Shown here piece after piece: positions 1-12,242 of a DNA stretch of 64,000 bases. The notes beneath the pieces are model-generated. The model did no database searches, was not told the origin of the DNA, and was given only the letters and a program-made list of their open reading frames with translations. How positions within the stretch are numbered: position 1 is the stretch's first letter; every line of letters starts with the position of its first letter. The DNA comes from Artemisia argyi (lineage: Eukaryota > Streptophyta > Magnoliopsida > Asterales > Asteraceae), in contig CM060704.1 of NCBI GenBank assembly GCA_030686995.1, positions 168,956,218 through 169,020,217 on the forward strand, in the 5' to 3' direction. Both the position numbers and the translations under genes were made by a program.

Positions 1-110
1 TTATATAATTTTCATCAAGTATTATATAACAAAAATAGAAACATTTATAGTCAAAGTTAAATATGGAAGACTAAAAATAGTCAAAGTGGACAATTAATAT
101 GGGACGGAGG
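1..110 (+). mobile_element. Stowaway-like MITE, right end (copy A)
   Basis: This matches the right arm of the complete element at 32,630-32,880 and ends in the terminal motif GGGACGGAGG. The left arm is outside the window. Confidence 0.75.
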
Positions 111-629
111 CCCAAACCCACCCTCCTATTATACCCGGGTCCAAAAAATTACTTTTTCTCCTATCACATATTAGCACACCATCTCCGGTTTACCGGAGAT
201 CCATTGGAGCCAAAAAAACCAAACTCCGACCCACTGTCAGATGGATCCGGGGCATCTATAGTGTTTTATGTGTGTTATGCTACAGGAATATCTACAGGAC
301 TCGGGGCTTTTTTAACAGATGTATAGTTTATTCTAAGGTTTCTCTAGATCCTTCGCTTATAACTTTTTCTTTTGGGAGTTTTCTTCTCTGTGTAGATCAT
401 CTGGGTTTTTTACTGTTGCAGGATAAATTGTGATTGTAGGTTTGCATCTGTTACTTTCTTTGATTGGTTAGCCTTTTTGATGTTTTGGTTGTAGTATTCA
501 TGATTATAGGCTTTAAAAAACCATGATCATATGTGGTCAGTTAAGTTTAGTTTTTATAATGATTTTTGCCTACATAAATGAAAAATTAATGTGCTCATTT
601 ACCTTGGTTTTTTCGGGTTTTTATTTTCT
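111..629. other. No gene seen; small hairpin
   Basis: This stretch and its copy at 32,881-33,398 contain no convincing coding sequence. A perfect hairpin with 8-bp arms (ATCTCCGG / CCGGAGAT) and a 4-base loop lies at 181-200. The rest is T-rich and ends in a poly(T) tract that appears to be the tail of the minus-strand retroelement fragment to the right. Confidence 0.6.
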
Positions 630-859
630 TTTTTTTTTTTTGGGTAAAGGGGAGTAATCCTGCACCCTGGTAAATATATTAAGACCAAAATGTTTGAGTA
701 CAAATGGAATGTGGCTGAATACCACATTAACCTCAAGCAAATACCACATTAACCTCAAGCAAATACAGCTTGATAGACAACTAACCTAGAGCTTCTGACA
801 TGCCAAAAGCTCAAGACCACTCTAGAAACAAAATGAACCTAGACCAAAAACAAATCAAG

Positions 860-1384
860 CTAACCAGCAGCATCATCCGTGAAAGAAGAACTTCCACCAT
901 AAGCAACATTAGGGAATAAATTAACTGATTCATCAAACATGTTATCAACACAATCATCTTCACCATCTTCATCAGTAGCTAGAACATCATAAGGGTTGGA
1001 TGTAGACACTTCACCCCCCTTAGAGGAGAGACCTTTAGACTTCAACTTAGATGACGATGTAGGCACACTACTAGTAGCTACCTTTTTAGGTTCACTAGTA
1101 GTCTTCTTTGGCTCATACCTGATAGTCTGTTTGACAGAAGTACCAACAATACCAGGCTGGCTTTTACCTTTTTTCTTCTTACGACTCACCTTATGGAAAC
1201 CATCATAAGCAGGAGGAACCACATTTGAAGTAGTAACAACAGGGGGAGTAGTCACTTTTTTAGTACAATGTTCATAGATGTGCCCAAAAATCTTACATAA
1301 AGTGCACCTATGAGGCCTCCATTCATATTCAACCCGGATAGATTCTTTAGTAAAACCATATTCATATTCGTCACGACCGAGCAA
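860..1384 (-). pseudogene. Zinc-knuckle retroelement protein fragment (copy A)
   Basis: This 174-codon open frame begins just before a short stretch resembling the region around the zinc knuckle of plant DUF4283/zf-CCHC_4 retroelement proteins. The knuckle is C-x2-C-x4-H-x4-C at about residues 27-40, preceded by an IRVEYEWRP motif. A Lys/Ser/Thr-rich linker and an acidic tail follow. The DUF4283 domain expected upstream and any reverse transcriptase are absent, so this is a 5'-truncated fragment. About 220 bases downstream on the minus strand there is a poly(A) tract (poly(T) near 630-642), which fits a LINE-type or processed insertion. The copy at 33,609-34,133 has the same translation. Copy A carries an extra 24-base tandem repeat near 720-760 that copy B lacks. 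A functional host role is unlikely. Confidence 0.7.
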
Positions 1385-1559
1385 TTGAGCGAATTAGATT
1401 AGTTGAGAGATTGAAAGATGATATCTTATTTCTAGTTCGTTAAGAGTCAATTTGATGATCGAGCACTTAAGAGCACTTAAGAGTCAATTTGACTTTTCAA
1501 TGTTTTTTTTTTTTTATTTTTTTATTTATTTTTTTTTTATTTTTTTTACCGTATACTTG

Positions 1560-2420
1560 ATGAAAAGTATACAAAAAAAGTATTACTAGTAACAGATGTA
1601 TTTAATTAACAATTTGTAAGCAAAATAAAAAAAACATTATTTCAGTATATTTATGCATGCGTAAATGTTAAATATACACACGCATAATGTCAAAAATTAC
1701 ACGTATGGAAAACCTCAAATGTGATAGTAAGTATTAATAAGAGTACCAACACCCCGGTAATGACGACTGTCATCTGCTCATGCAAAAACCAACAATAGCT
1801 TTTTACTATTCTAAAATGCTTTTGTAGAGGGGTTTTTAGCACTGCATTCAAAGCTTTTTGAAAAGCTTTTTACAAAAGCTTGGTAAAACTCAAAGTCATT
1901 CTTCAAAGTCTTTGTTATTAATTGTGGTATGCATTTATTGCATTAAATGCATCAAGTCTTTAAAGACTTGATGCATTGTAGATGCTAGGTCATTACTACT
2001 GCGACCATATCAAATCAAATAGTAGCCGGCTGGAAAATGTGTAGACTGAAACAAACAGTGTCATTATTATATTCCTGCAACAGTCATTAACACAAAACAC
2101 ACGTCATTTGTATAAATATTACGGAGTACTACGTAATACTCCGTAGATTCCCTTTATTAAAAATTTAAAATAACCATAACAATTTCTGATACAATAACAC
2201 TTACGTGTCTAATAAACATGTGTTTCTGATACACATATACGATTTGTTATTTAATTATCGACGACCTCATTTGTTTTGACATTTCCCACAAATATATTGC
2301 TCTCAATAAAATGTTTTTGGTTAGTACGGTTTTTTTATGCACTACTTGGACAAAAGATTGTCTACTTTATTATAAAAATGCTTTCAATATCCATAACTAA
2401 TGGCCCAATTGAAATTTCAT
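1560..2420 (+). repeat. Older internal repeat, first occurrence
   Basis: Blocks of this stretch recur further right in the same duplicated unit. Bases about 1,618-1,780 recur at 7,377-7,445 and 7,845-7,910. Bases 1,984-2,100 recur at 10,108-10,220, and 2,124-2,400 recur at 10,928-11,210. A partial third occurrence lies at 5,165-5,280. The second occurrence is broken up by later insertions. No coding sequence was recognised. The duplication predates the copy A/B event, because both copies have all occurrences. Confidence 0.75.
1946..1977. repeat. Perfect 32-bp palindrome
   Basis: Two 16-base arms (AATGCATCAAGTCTTT and its complement) meet without a loop. The same palindrome is at 34,689-34,720. 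The surrounding bases contain further AAGCTTTT-type inverted repeats, suggesting the core of a decayed MITE. Confidence 0.85.
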
Positions 2421-2684
2421 ATATATATACAAATATATCTGTATCTATATAGTATTTACATAATAAAAAAATATTACTCTAATATTGTTAGTTTTTAATA
2501 TTTGGAAGACTGCAAAATTGATATTTATGTATAATACTATTGTTGAAAACTTAATAAGGCTCGTTTGTAATTGATTATTAATAATAGTTTCGTTATTGCA
2601 AATGTTCTAAAAATAACAATAAATGTGAAATGGTGCGGCTTTGGTCGAGAATTGCACACAAATAGGACATTCCGATAAGATACC

Positions 2685-2796
2685 CGATTAATACGGGGCG
2701 GGTTTGGGGGACCATCACGCCGCAATTAGATCCTCAGATGGGGATCGGAAGGCGTTTTGGGATGGGGATGGCCGCCCAGCCCTGTTGCCATCCCTA
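2685..2796. mobile_element. Possible hAT-type MITE end
   Basis: The stretch is GC-rich and ends in TTGCCATCCCTA, the inverse of the TAGGGATGGCAA terminus common to plant hAT-derived MITEs and also visible near 23,609. The other end was not found. It is present in copy B at about 35,428-35,539. Confidence 0.4.
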
Positions 2797-4490
2797 ATTT
2801 TTGTAGAAAATGTTACTGTAAAGAAAAAACTATGTTTCTTTTTAGTACTTAAAATAACCACTAAAATCAAAGACAAATACTTTACAATATTGGAAGTAAT
2901 CTCTAAAATCAAAGACAAATAAATTACAATTCTTCCAAATTAACCAATAATGTTCAAATCGCCTATCAGTTTGATGAATAATCACAAACATAAGTCAAAA
3001 GGTTGAATTTGCAATAAACCATAAATATCGGCAACATGGTGGTAGCAGTGGATCTTGAGACAAAACTTGATCTGTAGTTAGCACATCTTATTCATACCCA
3101 TATTTCCTCCATTGATGACAACTTAAGCTTTTAGTTTCATAAATGAAAAAGTTAGCAAAAATGAGGAGTGAAGATTCTACGAGAAGGGTGTCGGCAGAAA
3201 GTTCATGGATCGGTAAGTCACTGACGAGATAGAAGTTGCAGGGGAGGTACCAAAGTGGTGATGATTTGTTAAGTGAAATGGAAGAAAGATGATTTGGGGA
3301 TATTTTTAAGGCTGTCATAATAGAGAGGAGGTGGGTTTTCTTACCATTTCACATTAAGGATTTTTGTTTGGAACAAGTTTAAAAGAAACATCGTAAATAG
3401 CCTTCTTGTGAAAGGAATTGTTACCAAAAAGGACATAAAGAAAAAACTAAACAGCCCCTTATTAATTCGGATAAAGAAGGAAAGAAACCAAAAACATATC
3501 GCATATCATTGATTGTCAGCTTCATTCGGTAGAAATATGAACCAACAAAACAGTTGCCGATGTTTAGAAATACTTTGGTGCAAATAGTAATACCCATCGT
3601 TATTTGTTTGCAGCTAAAAATTTTTGTAGATACGCACGTATTCTCTACCAACATTGCTTCCATTAATAGCCTCTGATGATCCACCATTTTTCCGTTCTTG
3701 TATAGTTACTACTGAGATCAACGACCATAGAACATTTTTATATGTCCCCACACTCGTGGCTTGCATGGAACTAATTCCCGTGAACCTACCACCAACATTT
3801 GTGCAATTGGTGGTGCTGAGGTGGTAGAACGGACGGATTGTGGATAAGCAGTTTGAAAATTTACCACGAACAAGACTTGTTAAACAAAACGTATCCTGTT
3901 TAGGGAAACACCTAAAGATGTTATGAAAGGGATTTTATGGTAGGTTTGATGAAGAGGGTGGTGTTTGAATGTTATTAGCCGTCATTTAAGAACGGCTAAA
4001 AGTTATTAGTAGTCATTTAAGAACGGATCTAGATCAAGATATCCACCCGATCTGATTCCAATTGTTGGTCCGGTTTAACTTGAGCAACTCATGAATTAAC
4101 GAAATAAACACAAACATGTGCCGTTTGGACATGGAAAATATAACGAGTTTATGATTCATGACAAGCGAAAGACACAATCGGTATATATATATATAAAAGA
4201 TGAGGATGGTTAATATTACATTTGAGTAACTATATATATAGGCTTAAATTCTCCCGAGTTCCAGTGTGAACTTTTAAAAATTTTGAATAGAGTAATAAAT
4301 GTAATTATGCTATTTAAACGATAATATCTATAGCCTTAAAAACATTCTAGAATATACATTTTATATTTGAGAACATAGCATTGTTTTTGTCTTCGCAATT
4401 ATTTTCATTTAGTTATTCAGAATGCAACGATTGTTAATCTTATGAATTGTTAAATAATGTCACTGTTACTGTTGGAAAATATGATTTTAG
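2797..4490. other. No recognisable gene
   Basis: Two open stretches on the minus strand (3,088-3,318 and 3,421-3,687) survive in copy B. They have no recognisable domain, no convincing splice context and coincide with no known family, so they are not called. A short inverted repeat (AGCCGT / ACGGCT) lies near 3,978. Confidence 0.5.
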
Positions 4491-4605
4491 TTTTTTTTTT
4501 TTTTTTTTTTTTGAACGGATTATTAGTTGTTAGTGGTTAAGGTAGCAGTGATATCCAATTGGGCATTATGCTGACCCTGAACTCCGCCGTACTTGTTATA
4601 GTAGT
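4491..4605 (-). mobile_element. Retroposon 3' end with poly(A) tail
   Basis: Read on the minus strand, the sequence runs into ...AACTAATAATCCGTTC followed by a 22-base poly(A) tract (poly(T) at 4,491-4,512). The 3' end resembles the SINE-like ends at 27,778-27,856. The 5' extent is unclear. The copy B tract (about 37,239-37,266) is longer. Confidence 0.5.
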
Positions 4606-4919
4606 TGTTAGTGGTTCAGGTAGCAGAAAACCGTTTTCGGGGACAGTCCATCCGAAAGAAAATTTTCAAATTGAATAATTCGGAAGAGGGGAAAGCAAAA
4701 GGCCAGTCAAAACCTTACACATCTAATATCTTTTACACATCAATTCACTGTGGAAAACCTTTACAAAACATTTTTGAGACCTTTTGACCTTTTGACATCA
4801 TAGACATCTACTGTACTACTTAAGGGACTGTGTACTGTGGTGCGTCACAACTAGTTTCCATAACCTTTACACATCTCTTAACAAGATATTTTTATTTTAG
4901 CTAAACTAGAATCTTAAGC

Positions 4920-5120
4920 TAGATTAGTTTCGTTTTTTTCTAGACTTTGACTAACTACGTAGGGACTTAAAGCTCTTGATAGACTTCCGGCGTAGTAATG
5001 ATTATTTTTATTCGGTTGAAGTGCCATTGTTTAGAATAACGTGTTCACTTGCATATATACCCATGTAAAGCTTTGATTCCACTAAACACCCATTTGCATT
5101 TAATGTCTCTCTCTCTCCAT
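4920..5120 (+). repeat. Dispersed repeat family (plus copy)
   Basis: The stretch contains CTTCCGGCGTAGTAATGATT and a downstream GCTTTGATTCCACTAAAC block. Related copies are at 25,813-26,065 (plus) and 62,850-63,060 (minus), and the duplicate is at about 37,675-37,875. There is no coding content. Confidence 0.65.
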
Positions 5121-5639
5121 ATGATTTTTTTAATATCACTGTAATACTCATACTTATGTTTTTTTTTAACCGTATAATTGATGAAAAGTATACAAAAAAA
5201 AAGTATTACAAGTAACAGATGTATTTTATTAACAATTTGTAAACAAAATAAAAAAACATTATTTCAGTATAAATGCATGCGGAAAATGTTTTGGTGCAAA
5301 CCTAAACACACATGATTTTTTTAATATCACTGTAATACTCATACTTATGTTTTGAAATTTTTTAATATCGCCGTAATTTTTTAATATCGCAATGAAAAAA
5401 AACAATGATATTAAGTTTATTACTAATATAAAAGTAACTTTTTCAATACACGGTTCAGTTTTACATGTAAAAAAGCTTAATATCGCGTCGGTTTTATATT
5501 ATCAGCGTAACTATCATATAATCCTTTTATAATACCCTTAATATCACGGTAGCACTCATAATCACAAAACAAAAAGTGCTTCGAAAAATCTGCAAATATA
5601 AAAAAGCAAAGAATACAACAATAGGAAAAAATTTAAAAA

Positions 5640-5810
5640 ACTCGTCTTAGTGGTAAACGAGTGGGAGCACCCGCGCGTTGCTACCACAAGAATATTAAAT
5701 AGTAAATGCCGAACATTACGCTATGAAAACTTCTATACAACCCATATGCGTCGCACACATTTTAAATCTATGAAAACTTTTATACCACCCATGTGCATCG
5801 CACGGGCATT
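5640..5810. repeat. GC-rich CCCGCGCGTTGC-type motif region
   Basis: The motif ACCCGCGCGTTGC at about 5,669 and the hairpin-like CCCATGTGCATCGCACGGGC near 5,788 resemble short motifs at 7,464-7,483, 24,080-24,100 and 26,553-26,570. Such palindromes occur near the ends of some plant Helitron-like elements, but no diagnostic CTRR terminus was found. The class is uncertain. Confidence 0.35.
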
Positions 5811-6059
5811 GTTTACTACGTATCATAATAAATACTCCGTAGTTGTATAACTTAGCCGGATGTATTAATATTAGTTACTTCCAATTAAAAATGACAGTAC
5901 AGGCGGCGGCAGCACTGTTTTCCACAAACCCTCCCTATAGAGGGGGTCCGGTTAACTCATGCCTAAAAAAACAAATCTCCTCAACTAACAAAAAACTGCC
6001 TTTCATTAATTCCTTTGTGTCTATAAAACTGAAAACTTCTTTTGAATTACAGTAGTTCA

Positions 6060-6960
6060 TTCTAAAAAACACAAAAAAATGTATTTTGATTTTCAAAATA
6101 TCTTTCAATTGCTTATTTACGATACTGGGGGTTTTAATATTGCTTTTTATCTGATAAAAAACTTAGATATTTTACCGAAAATTATATGGACGAGGAAGAG
6201 GTATTTTAAATTGTATAACTTCATTTGAAATACTCTTTCCCGTCTATCACTTGCATTTTATCACCATGGTATGAAACCTAGATATTTTACCGAATATCAG
6301 GTGATGAATGCCATATTTTTGCAACAACTAACACCTATATTATTTTTTCCTTTTTTCTGGTGTTTTAAAATTGATAAAGTTCGATTGTTTTGTATTTTAA
6401 TTTTGAATGATTTTAAAATTACATGAATCTTGTTTATTCTAGTTAATTGAAAGATTTTAAAGTACTTAAGAATCATATAATTTGTTAAAATAACAAAAAT
6501 ATATGAATCTTGAGAACTTTTAAAGAAAGTTTCAATTAAACCAAGATACTCAAAATTTTTTTTGTAATTTATACTTTTTACAAAATTAATTTCTAGAGTC
6601 CTCAGTAGGAAAAAACTATAGAATAATAGTAGAAGATTATGAAGAATTTGGTATTTGAAGAAAATGAAGATGAAGTCGAAGACCAACATTATGAAGAAGA
6701 TGCAAAAATATGAAGATCATTTAACTGTGTTGTGTTTCTGTAATGTGATATTTATTTAAAACAAGGGATGAATTAAAATTTCAATATGTATTCGAGTTGT
6801 TATGTGATATGTAATTTTTGTATTCGAATTGTAATGTTATATTTAATTTTTATGTTGTGTGATATCTAATTTTTCTTTTATATTGCGATATTTAATTTCT
6901 TTTTACATAAACAAACCTTTTTACATAATCTAAAAAAAAATAAAAAAACATGCCTTTGGA
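6060..6960. other. AT-rich stretch, no gene
   Basis: The stretch is very AT-rich. An open frame at 6,297-6,689 (minus) is not preserved in copy B and is low-complexity, so it is not called. Confidence 0.6.
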
Positions 6961-6963
6961 GTA

Positions 6964-7211
6964 AACTAGGGTTCCTGTTCCTCTTGTGCTTGTTCTGTGA
7001 GAGAAAATGGCTTGGATACTATTGTGTGCTTCTTTGGAGTAAATCCCAGCCATTGGTGTGCCATGGAAGCATCTCAGCCTTTGATTGGTTTTGGCGCCAA
7101 AAGAGAGTTGTGGATTGCCAGGTTGGAGGTAAAATATCTCATGGTGATTTTGAGGGAGCAATGGGGCGGCTAGAGCAGGTGTTGGTGTAGTGTGGAGGAG
7201 ACAAGGTTCTG
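6964..7211. repeat. 248-bp repeat, first occurrence
   Basis: This 248-bp block recurs at 11,598-11,845 with few differences, and both occurrences are in copy B (about 39,716-39,962 and 44,357-44,602). It is less AT-rich than its surroundings. The minus strand of this occurrence and its copy B counterpart is open across the block (part of a 120-codon frame at 6,892-7,254). The plus strand has shorter open stretches. It may be a captured gene fragment, but the parent gene is not recognised. Confidence 0.7.
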
Positions 7212-7553
7212 GGAGATCGTGGGATTTGCTTCTGGTTCTGTTTTGTTGGATCAAATTTTACTCCGATCACGCCTTCATTAGAAACAAATCAGAAAATACT
7301 ACGGAGTAGATAAGTTAATTACTACTACAAAAAAAAATATATATACCTGAATTAATGGAAAAGTATCTTTTGGTGAACAAAATAAAAAAACATTATTTCA
7401 GTATATTTATCCATGCGTAAATGTTAAATATACACACGCATAATGTCATAAACGAGGATGTTCACCCGCGCGTTGCCGCGGAGCGTCTGTATACGATTTA
7501 TTTGATTTGTTGATTATATATCGCCTCACAATACACGGGTTTATGATTGTTTA

Positions 7554-7769
7554 TTTTAAGTTTATTTTGGAGAGTGGTTGTGTGGATCTTGTTTTTTTGA
7601 AGATGAATCGGGAAGGAAGAATCAGGAAGGAAGGTTCACTATAGCCATTATTTTAATATTCTTTTAAGTTTATTTTGGAGAGTGGTTGTGTGGATCTTGT
7701 TTTTTTGAAGATGAATCGGGAAGGAAGAATCAGGAAGGAAGGTTCACTATAGCCATTATTTTAATATTC
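7554..7769 (+). repeat. 108-bp tandem repeat, two units
   Basis: A 108-bp unit starting TTTTAAGTTTATTTTGG is present twice with almost no differences. The pair is also in copy B near 40,308-40,523. It contains no gene. Confidence 0.85.
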
Positions 7770-7919
7770 TTTCACTATAGCATTATTATTTTAATAATTT
7801 TTCACTGTAGATCAACTATCCACGCTAAATGTAATATAGGATAATTACACGTATGGAAACCTCAAATGTGATAAGTAAGAGAACCAACACCCCGGTAATG
7901 ATGACTGTTAGGTCATTAC

Positions 7920-9320
7920 TACTGACGACGTTTGTTCTTGGTTTTTATGTTTTTTGGAACAACTTGATTCTTATTTTTTCTATCCTTGAATGACTCCATT
8001 TCATTTTTTTGAACGACTAATATTTTTTTGATCGACTCCATTTCATTTTTTTGAACGACTCCATTTCATTTTTTTAACGACTCCATGACATTGACGATGT
8101 AATATGGTCAATTTGGAAATTTCAGAACTCATAAAGTAAAACACACACAGTCAACTTATGACATTGTTTTGTTTGTTCTAATAAAGTTTAGTTACGTATA
8201 TATTATACATACGACGTGTGTTATTTATTAATGCTTTATCACGTATTATTTATTATAATTTATATTTATCACAAATCCTACAAGAATCTAATAATGACAC
8301 TCGGCACTGTATGTTTCAGTCTATGCTTTTTCCAGGCGGCTACTATTCGATTGATGTTTGTCAGTGATAATGGTCTCATAGCCATCATTACCTGGTGTTT
8401 ATAGTTTATAGTTATCGGGTTTGTAGTTGAATAATAATTTATTACCTTGTTTTTTCTATCCTTGAAAGACTCCAATTCATTTTTTTGAACGACTAATATT
8501 TGTTTGAACGACTCCATTTCATTTTTTTGAACGACTAATAGTTTTTTGAACGACTCCCTTTCATTGTTTTGAACAACTCCATGACATTGACGATGTAATA
8601 TGGTCAATTTGGAAATTTCAGAACTCATAAATTAAAGCACACACAATCAACTTATGACATTGTTTTGTTTGTTCTAATAAAGTTTAGTTACGTATCTTAT
8701 ACATACGACATGTGTTATTTATTAATGCTTTATCACGTATTATTTATTATTATTTATATTTATCACAAATCCTACAAGAATCACAGAATTAACGTCGTCT
8801 CCTCCAATAAACGCACAAACAAGAATTTACTCTTCAATGACATTAAACTCTGTGTCTTTCATTTGGATTTCCTCAAGATGTAGGAATATATGTATAAATG
8901 AGATAGAGTCCAAGTAACTGAAGCCTTTCTTAGAGAAGGAAATGTAGCTAGGTTACTTTGGAAGAGCCCCCCATGGATGGGTTATGGGTTCCTAGTGAAG
9001 CCACACACTTATCTGTCTTTACCATTGTGGGTGTTGCGGGTTGAATGGTTTAGATGGAAAGTGATGTGGAAATGTAGCTAGATGGTGGGTGCTTTAATGG
9101 TGAATAAATAGTAAACTAGCATGGTTTCTGTTATAGTGCAGTTTAGCTCTGAAAATGGTTACAATTCTGTTCTGTCAGAGATGTTGAACCTTTGGTATTC
9201 GATATCACTATATCAGACGTGACTGTATCTGATATTGGACTTAGAATAGCATAGTGTCTGCTACTTTGAATGTTTGCTGGTTGAAGCATGTTTCAATCCA
9301 GTGTATCAAATAGTGTAACT
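7920..9320. repeat. Nested repeat cluster with GAACGACTCCATTT arrays
   Basis: Short arrays of a roughly 20-base unit (GAACGACTCCATTTCATTTT) occur at about 7,990-8,090, 8,465-8,585, 9,365-9,450 and 10,340-10,440. The first three are followed by the same downstream block (TGACATTGACGA..., about 200 bp). This indicates units of about 490 bp amplified locally. On the minus strand the arrays read as QKNEMESFK-type repeats, within frames at 8,278-8,628 and 10,134-10,454. I do not recognise a gene, and the frames may simply reflect the repeat period. The stretch 8,880-9,320 between arrays is single-copy-like with weak similarity to 58,190-58,400. Confidence 0.65.
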
Positions 9321-9562
9321 TGTGTTTTTATGTTTTTTTGAACAACTTGATTCCTGTTTTTTCTATCCTTGAACGACTCCATTTCATTGTTTTGAACGAC
9401 TAATATTTTTTTGAACGACTCCATTTCATTTTTTTAAACGACTCCATGACATTGACGACGATTATATGGTCAATTTGGAAATTTCAGAACTCATAAATTA
9501 AAGCACATACAATCAACTTATGACATTGTTTTGTTTGTTCTAATAAAGTTTAGTTTCGTAAT

Positions 9563-10084
9563 ATTATCATATTCAATTTCACCTACTCCTTCTCTCTCTA
9601 AAAACTCTCTCCAACCTCTCACTAAGCAAAGCTCCGCCTACCAAATAATTTCCGGCGGTCGGTCTTGACCGGCCGTCCGGATCTCCTTTTTATTTTCCCT
9701 CTTTTCAATAAAAATCCTTTCCTATAGATCTGTCGCTACCCACTGCCGCCGCTCACTCGCCGTTTGCTGATGCTGTCTCTCTGGTCCGTCATCGACGGCT
9801 GCTTCTGCGTAGGGGTTTTGCTTTAGATCTGTTATTATGTACTTAGTACTTAGTGTACTTTTGTCAAGCTACACTTTATATGGTTGTATCAGTCAAAGCT
9901 CACTCGGGTGATTCCCCCCAACTTTGAATGGTGTTGCTGTAGGCTGTCTCAACTATTTGGTGTATGTCTTGTTTGGCTTAACTTGTTATGTTTCGATGTA
10001 ACTTGTTATGTTGTATCTTCCTCCATTTGTGAGGTTTGTAATAAAATGAAATCTTTGTTCAAAAAAAAAAAAAAAAAAAAAAAA
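9563..10084 (+). mobile_element. Poly(A)-tailed retroposon with 11-bp TSD (copy A)
   Basis: An insertion of about 522 bp starts with a CT-rich leader, has a GC-rich middle and ends AAATGAAATCTTTGTTC followed by about 24 A residues. It is flanked by AGTTTCGTAAT at 9,552-9,562 and 10,085-10,095. These are hallmarks of LINE-mediated target-primed insertion. No reverse transcriptase is encoded, so it is a severely truncated LINE, a SINE or a processed transcript. No Pol III boxes are obvious. It is present at the same site in copy B, so it predates the duplication. Confidence 0.85.
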
Positions 10085-11597
10085 AGTTTCGTAATGATGA
10101 CTGTTAGGTCATTACTACTGCGACCATATCAAATCAAATAGTAGCCGGCTGGAAAATGTGTAGACTGAAACAAACAATGTCATTAATACAGTATATTCCT
10201 GCAACAGTCATTAACACAAAACACACGTCACTTGTAAAAATACTAGAATAAATTGTCTTACATTCGTAATTAAAGTAGTTGTCCTCGGCTTTCTTGGTTT
10301 TTATGTTTTTTTGAACTACTTGATTCTTGTTTTTTCTATCCTTGAACGAATCCATTTCATTTTTTTGAACGACTAATATTTGTTTGAACGACTCCATTTC
10401 ATTTTTTGAACGACTAATAATTTTTGAACGACTCCATTTCATTCTCCATTTCAAAGCTGCATTTAGTACATGTTTAATTTTTTAAGATAAAAATATATAT
10501 ATATACATCATTTGTTCTTTTCTATCACTATGACTTTATGTTCTTCATCATGTAGTGACATGTACCTCAATACCTGCATCGATTGTAAAAACATATCCAT
10601 TATTTTTTTTGTTAGATCTAATACAAGTATTCAGAAGTTTCTCGGTTTGACATTATCACCAAAACACATTATTTTTTTGTTAGATCTGTTGTTTATTCTA
10701 GTTAAAGTATACACCATTATAACTCCATATTCTTTGAAAACAAATTCATGAATATATAATTAAAAACAATATAAAAAGCCTGATCACAATTATATGAGGA
10801 TAACAGATGAAAAATATATAATATAGTTACCTTTCAATTTTGTGGATAGAGAATGTCTAGTGGATGAAGAGACACCCATATTTGCTAAATCTGTGGGTTT
10901 CTTTCAGGCAAGGGGATTATCGCACAGATTACGGAGTACTACGTAATATTCCGTAGATTCCCTTTATTAAAATAACCATAACAATTTCTGATACAATAAC
11001 GCTTAAGTGTCTAATAAACATGTTGTGTTTCTGATACACATATACGATTTGTTATTTAATTATCGACGACCTCATTTGTTTTGACATTTCCCACAAATAT
11101 ATTGGACTCAATAAAATGTTTTTGGTTAGTACGGTTTTTTTATGCACTACTTGGACAAAAGATTGTCTACTTTATTATAAAAATGCTTTCAATATCCACA
11201 ACTAATGGCCCAATTGGAAGTTACTGAAATTTGAAGACCAAATTGAACTGAAAAACTAATTTAACAAAAATCAAACTCGAAATAATGTATATATTTTTAA
11301 ACCTAAAACTAATTTAACAAAAATTAAACCTATTGCAGATTTTTGCTAAAATTATAGAATGAACACATTGATAGCCAATCGAAATTTAAAGTGAGCATTG
11401 AGCAACATTCGCCCCAGTTTGGTGTTTGTGGATGTGACTTCGGGTTCGAGGGAGGGACTGATAACCTTCACAGACTTCTTTCATTTTTTTAATTATAAAG
11501 ATTTTTATGAAACGGTGATATTGTAAAACCAACCGTGATTTACATGTAAAAATTTACGGTTATATTAACAATATTATTAACAATATTACTAAAGAGC

Positions 11598-11845
11598 AAA
11601 CTAGGGTTCCTGTTCCTCTTGTGCTTGTTCTGTGAGAGAAAATGGCTTGGATACTATTCTGTGCTTCTTTGGAGTAAATCCCAGCCATTGGTGAGTCATG
11701 GAATCATCTCAGCCTTTGATTGGTTTTGGTGCCAAAAGAGAGTTGTGGATTGTCAGGTTGGAGGTAAAATATCTCATGGAGATTTGAGGGAGCAATGGGG
11801 TGGCTAGAGCAGGTGTTGGTGTAGTGTGGAGGAGACAAGGTTCTG
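11598..11845. repeat. 248-bp repeat, second occurrence
   Basis: This is the near-identical partner of 6,964-7,211 in direct orientation. The similarity starts at AAACTAGGGTTCCTG and stops abruptly after GACAAGGTTCTG, so the unit has defined ends. Confidence 0.7.
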
Positions 11846-12242
11846 TTCATATTTTTAACAATATAAATTCGTTTATTGTAAAATGTATAACGATTTTTTT
11901 TTTTAAATCATGTGTTTGTTATAATTTTATTATTATTTTTTTCTATGTATCTAAGAATCTATTTAATTTTGTTTTTTTAGTTTTTATCTGTTAATCATGA
12001 CGTTTTAGTTTGAATTAGATATTTAGGTACGTTTACTTTCTTTTACCCGTTTAGTTTTTAAATCAAGTATTTAGTTTCGTTTAGTCTTTTTTTTTGCTAA
12101 TTTCCTATGCGTTTTTCTGAGTGTGTAAATATTTTTACTAAGTAAATTTTTGTATCTTTTTTATATGTAATTTTGTTGGTTTAATACATTGTTTTATCGG
12201 GGTACATTTGACTTATTGGGTGAAAATATATGTAGCGGTAAA

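Noticed and set aside
3088..3687. Minus-strand open frames preserved in copy B (76 and 88 codons)
   Set aside because: No recognisable domain. Preservation is expected from the recent duplication and there is no splice or promoter support.
5640..5810. Helitron 3' end
   Set aside because: GC-rich palindromic motifs are present, but no CTRR terminus or A|T insertion site could be identified with confidence.
9884..10141. 85-codon frame through the poly(A) tail
   Set aside because: It ends in a poly-Lys stretch from the retroposon tail and lies in the untranslated body of the insertion.
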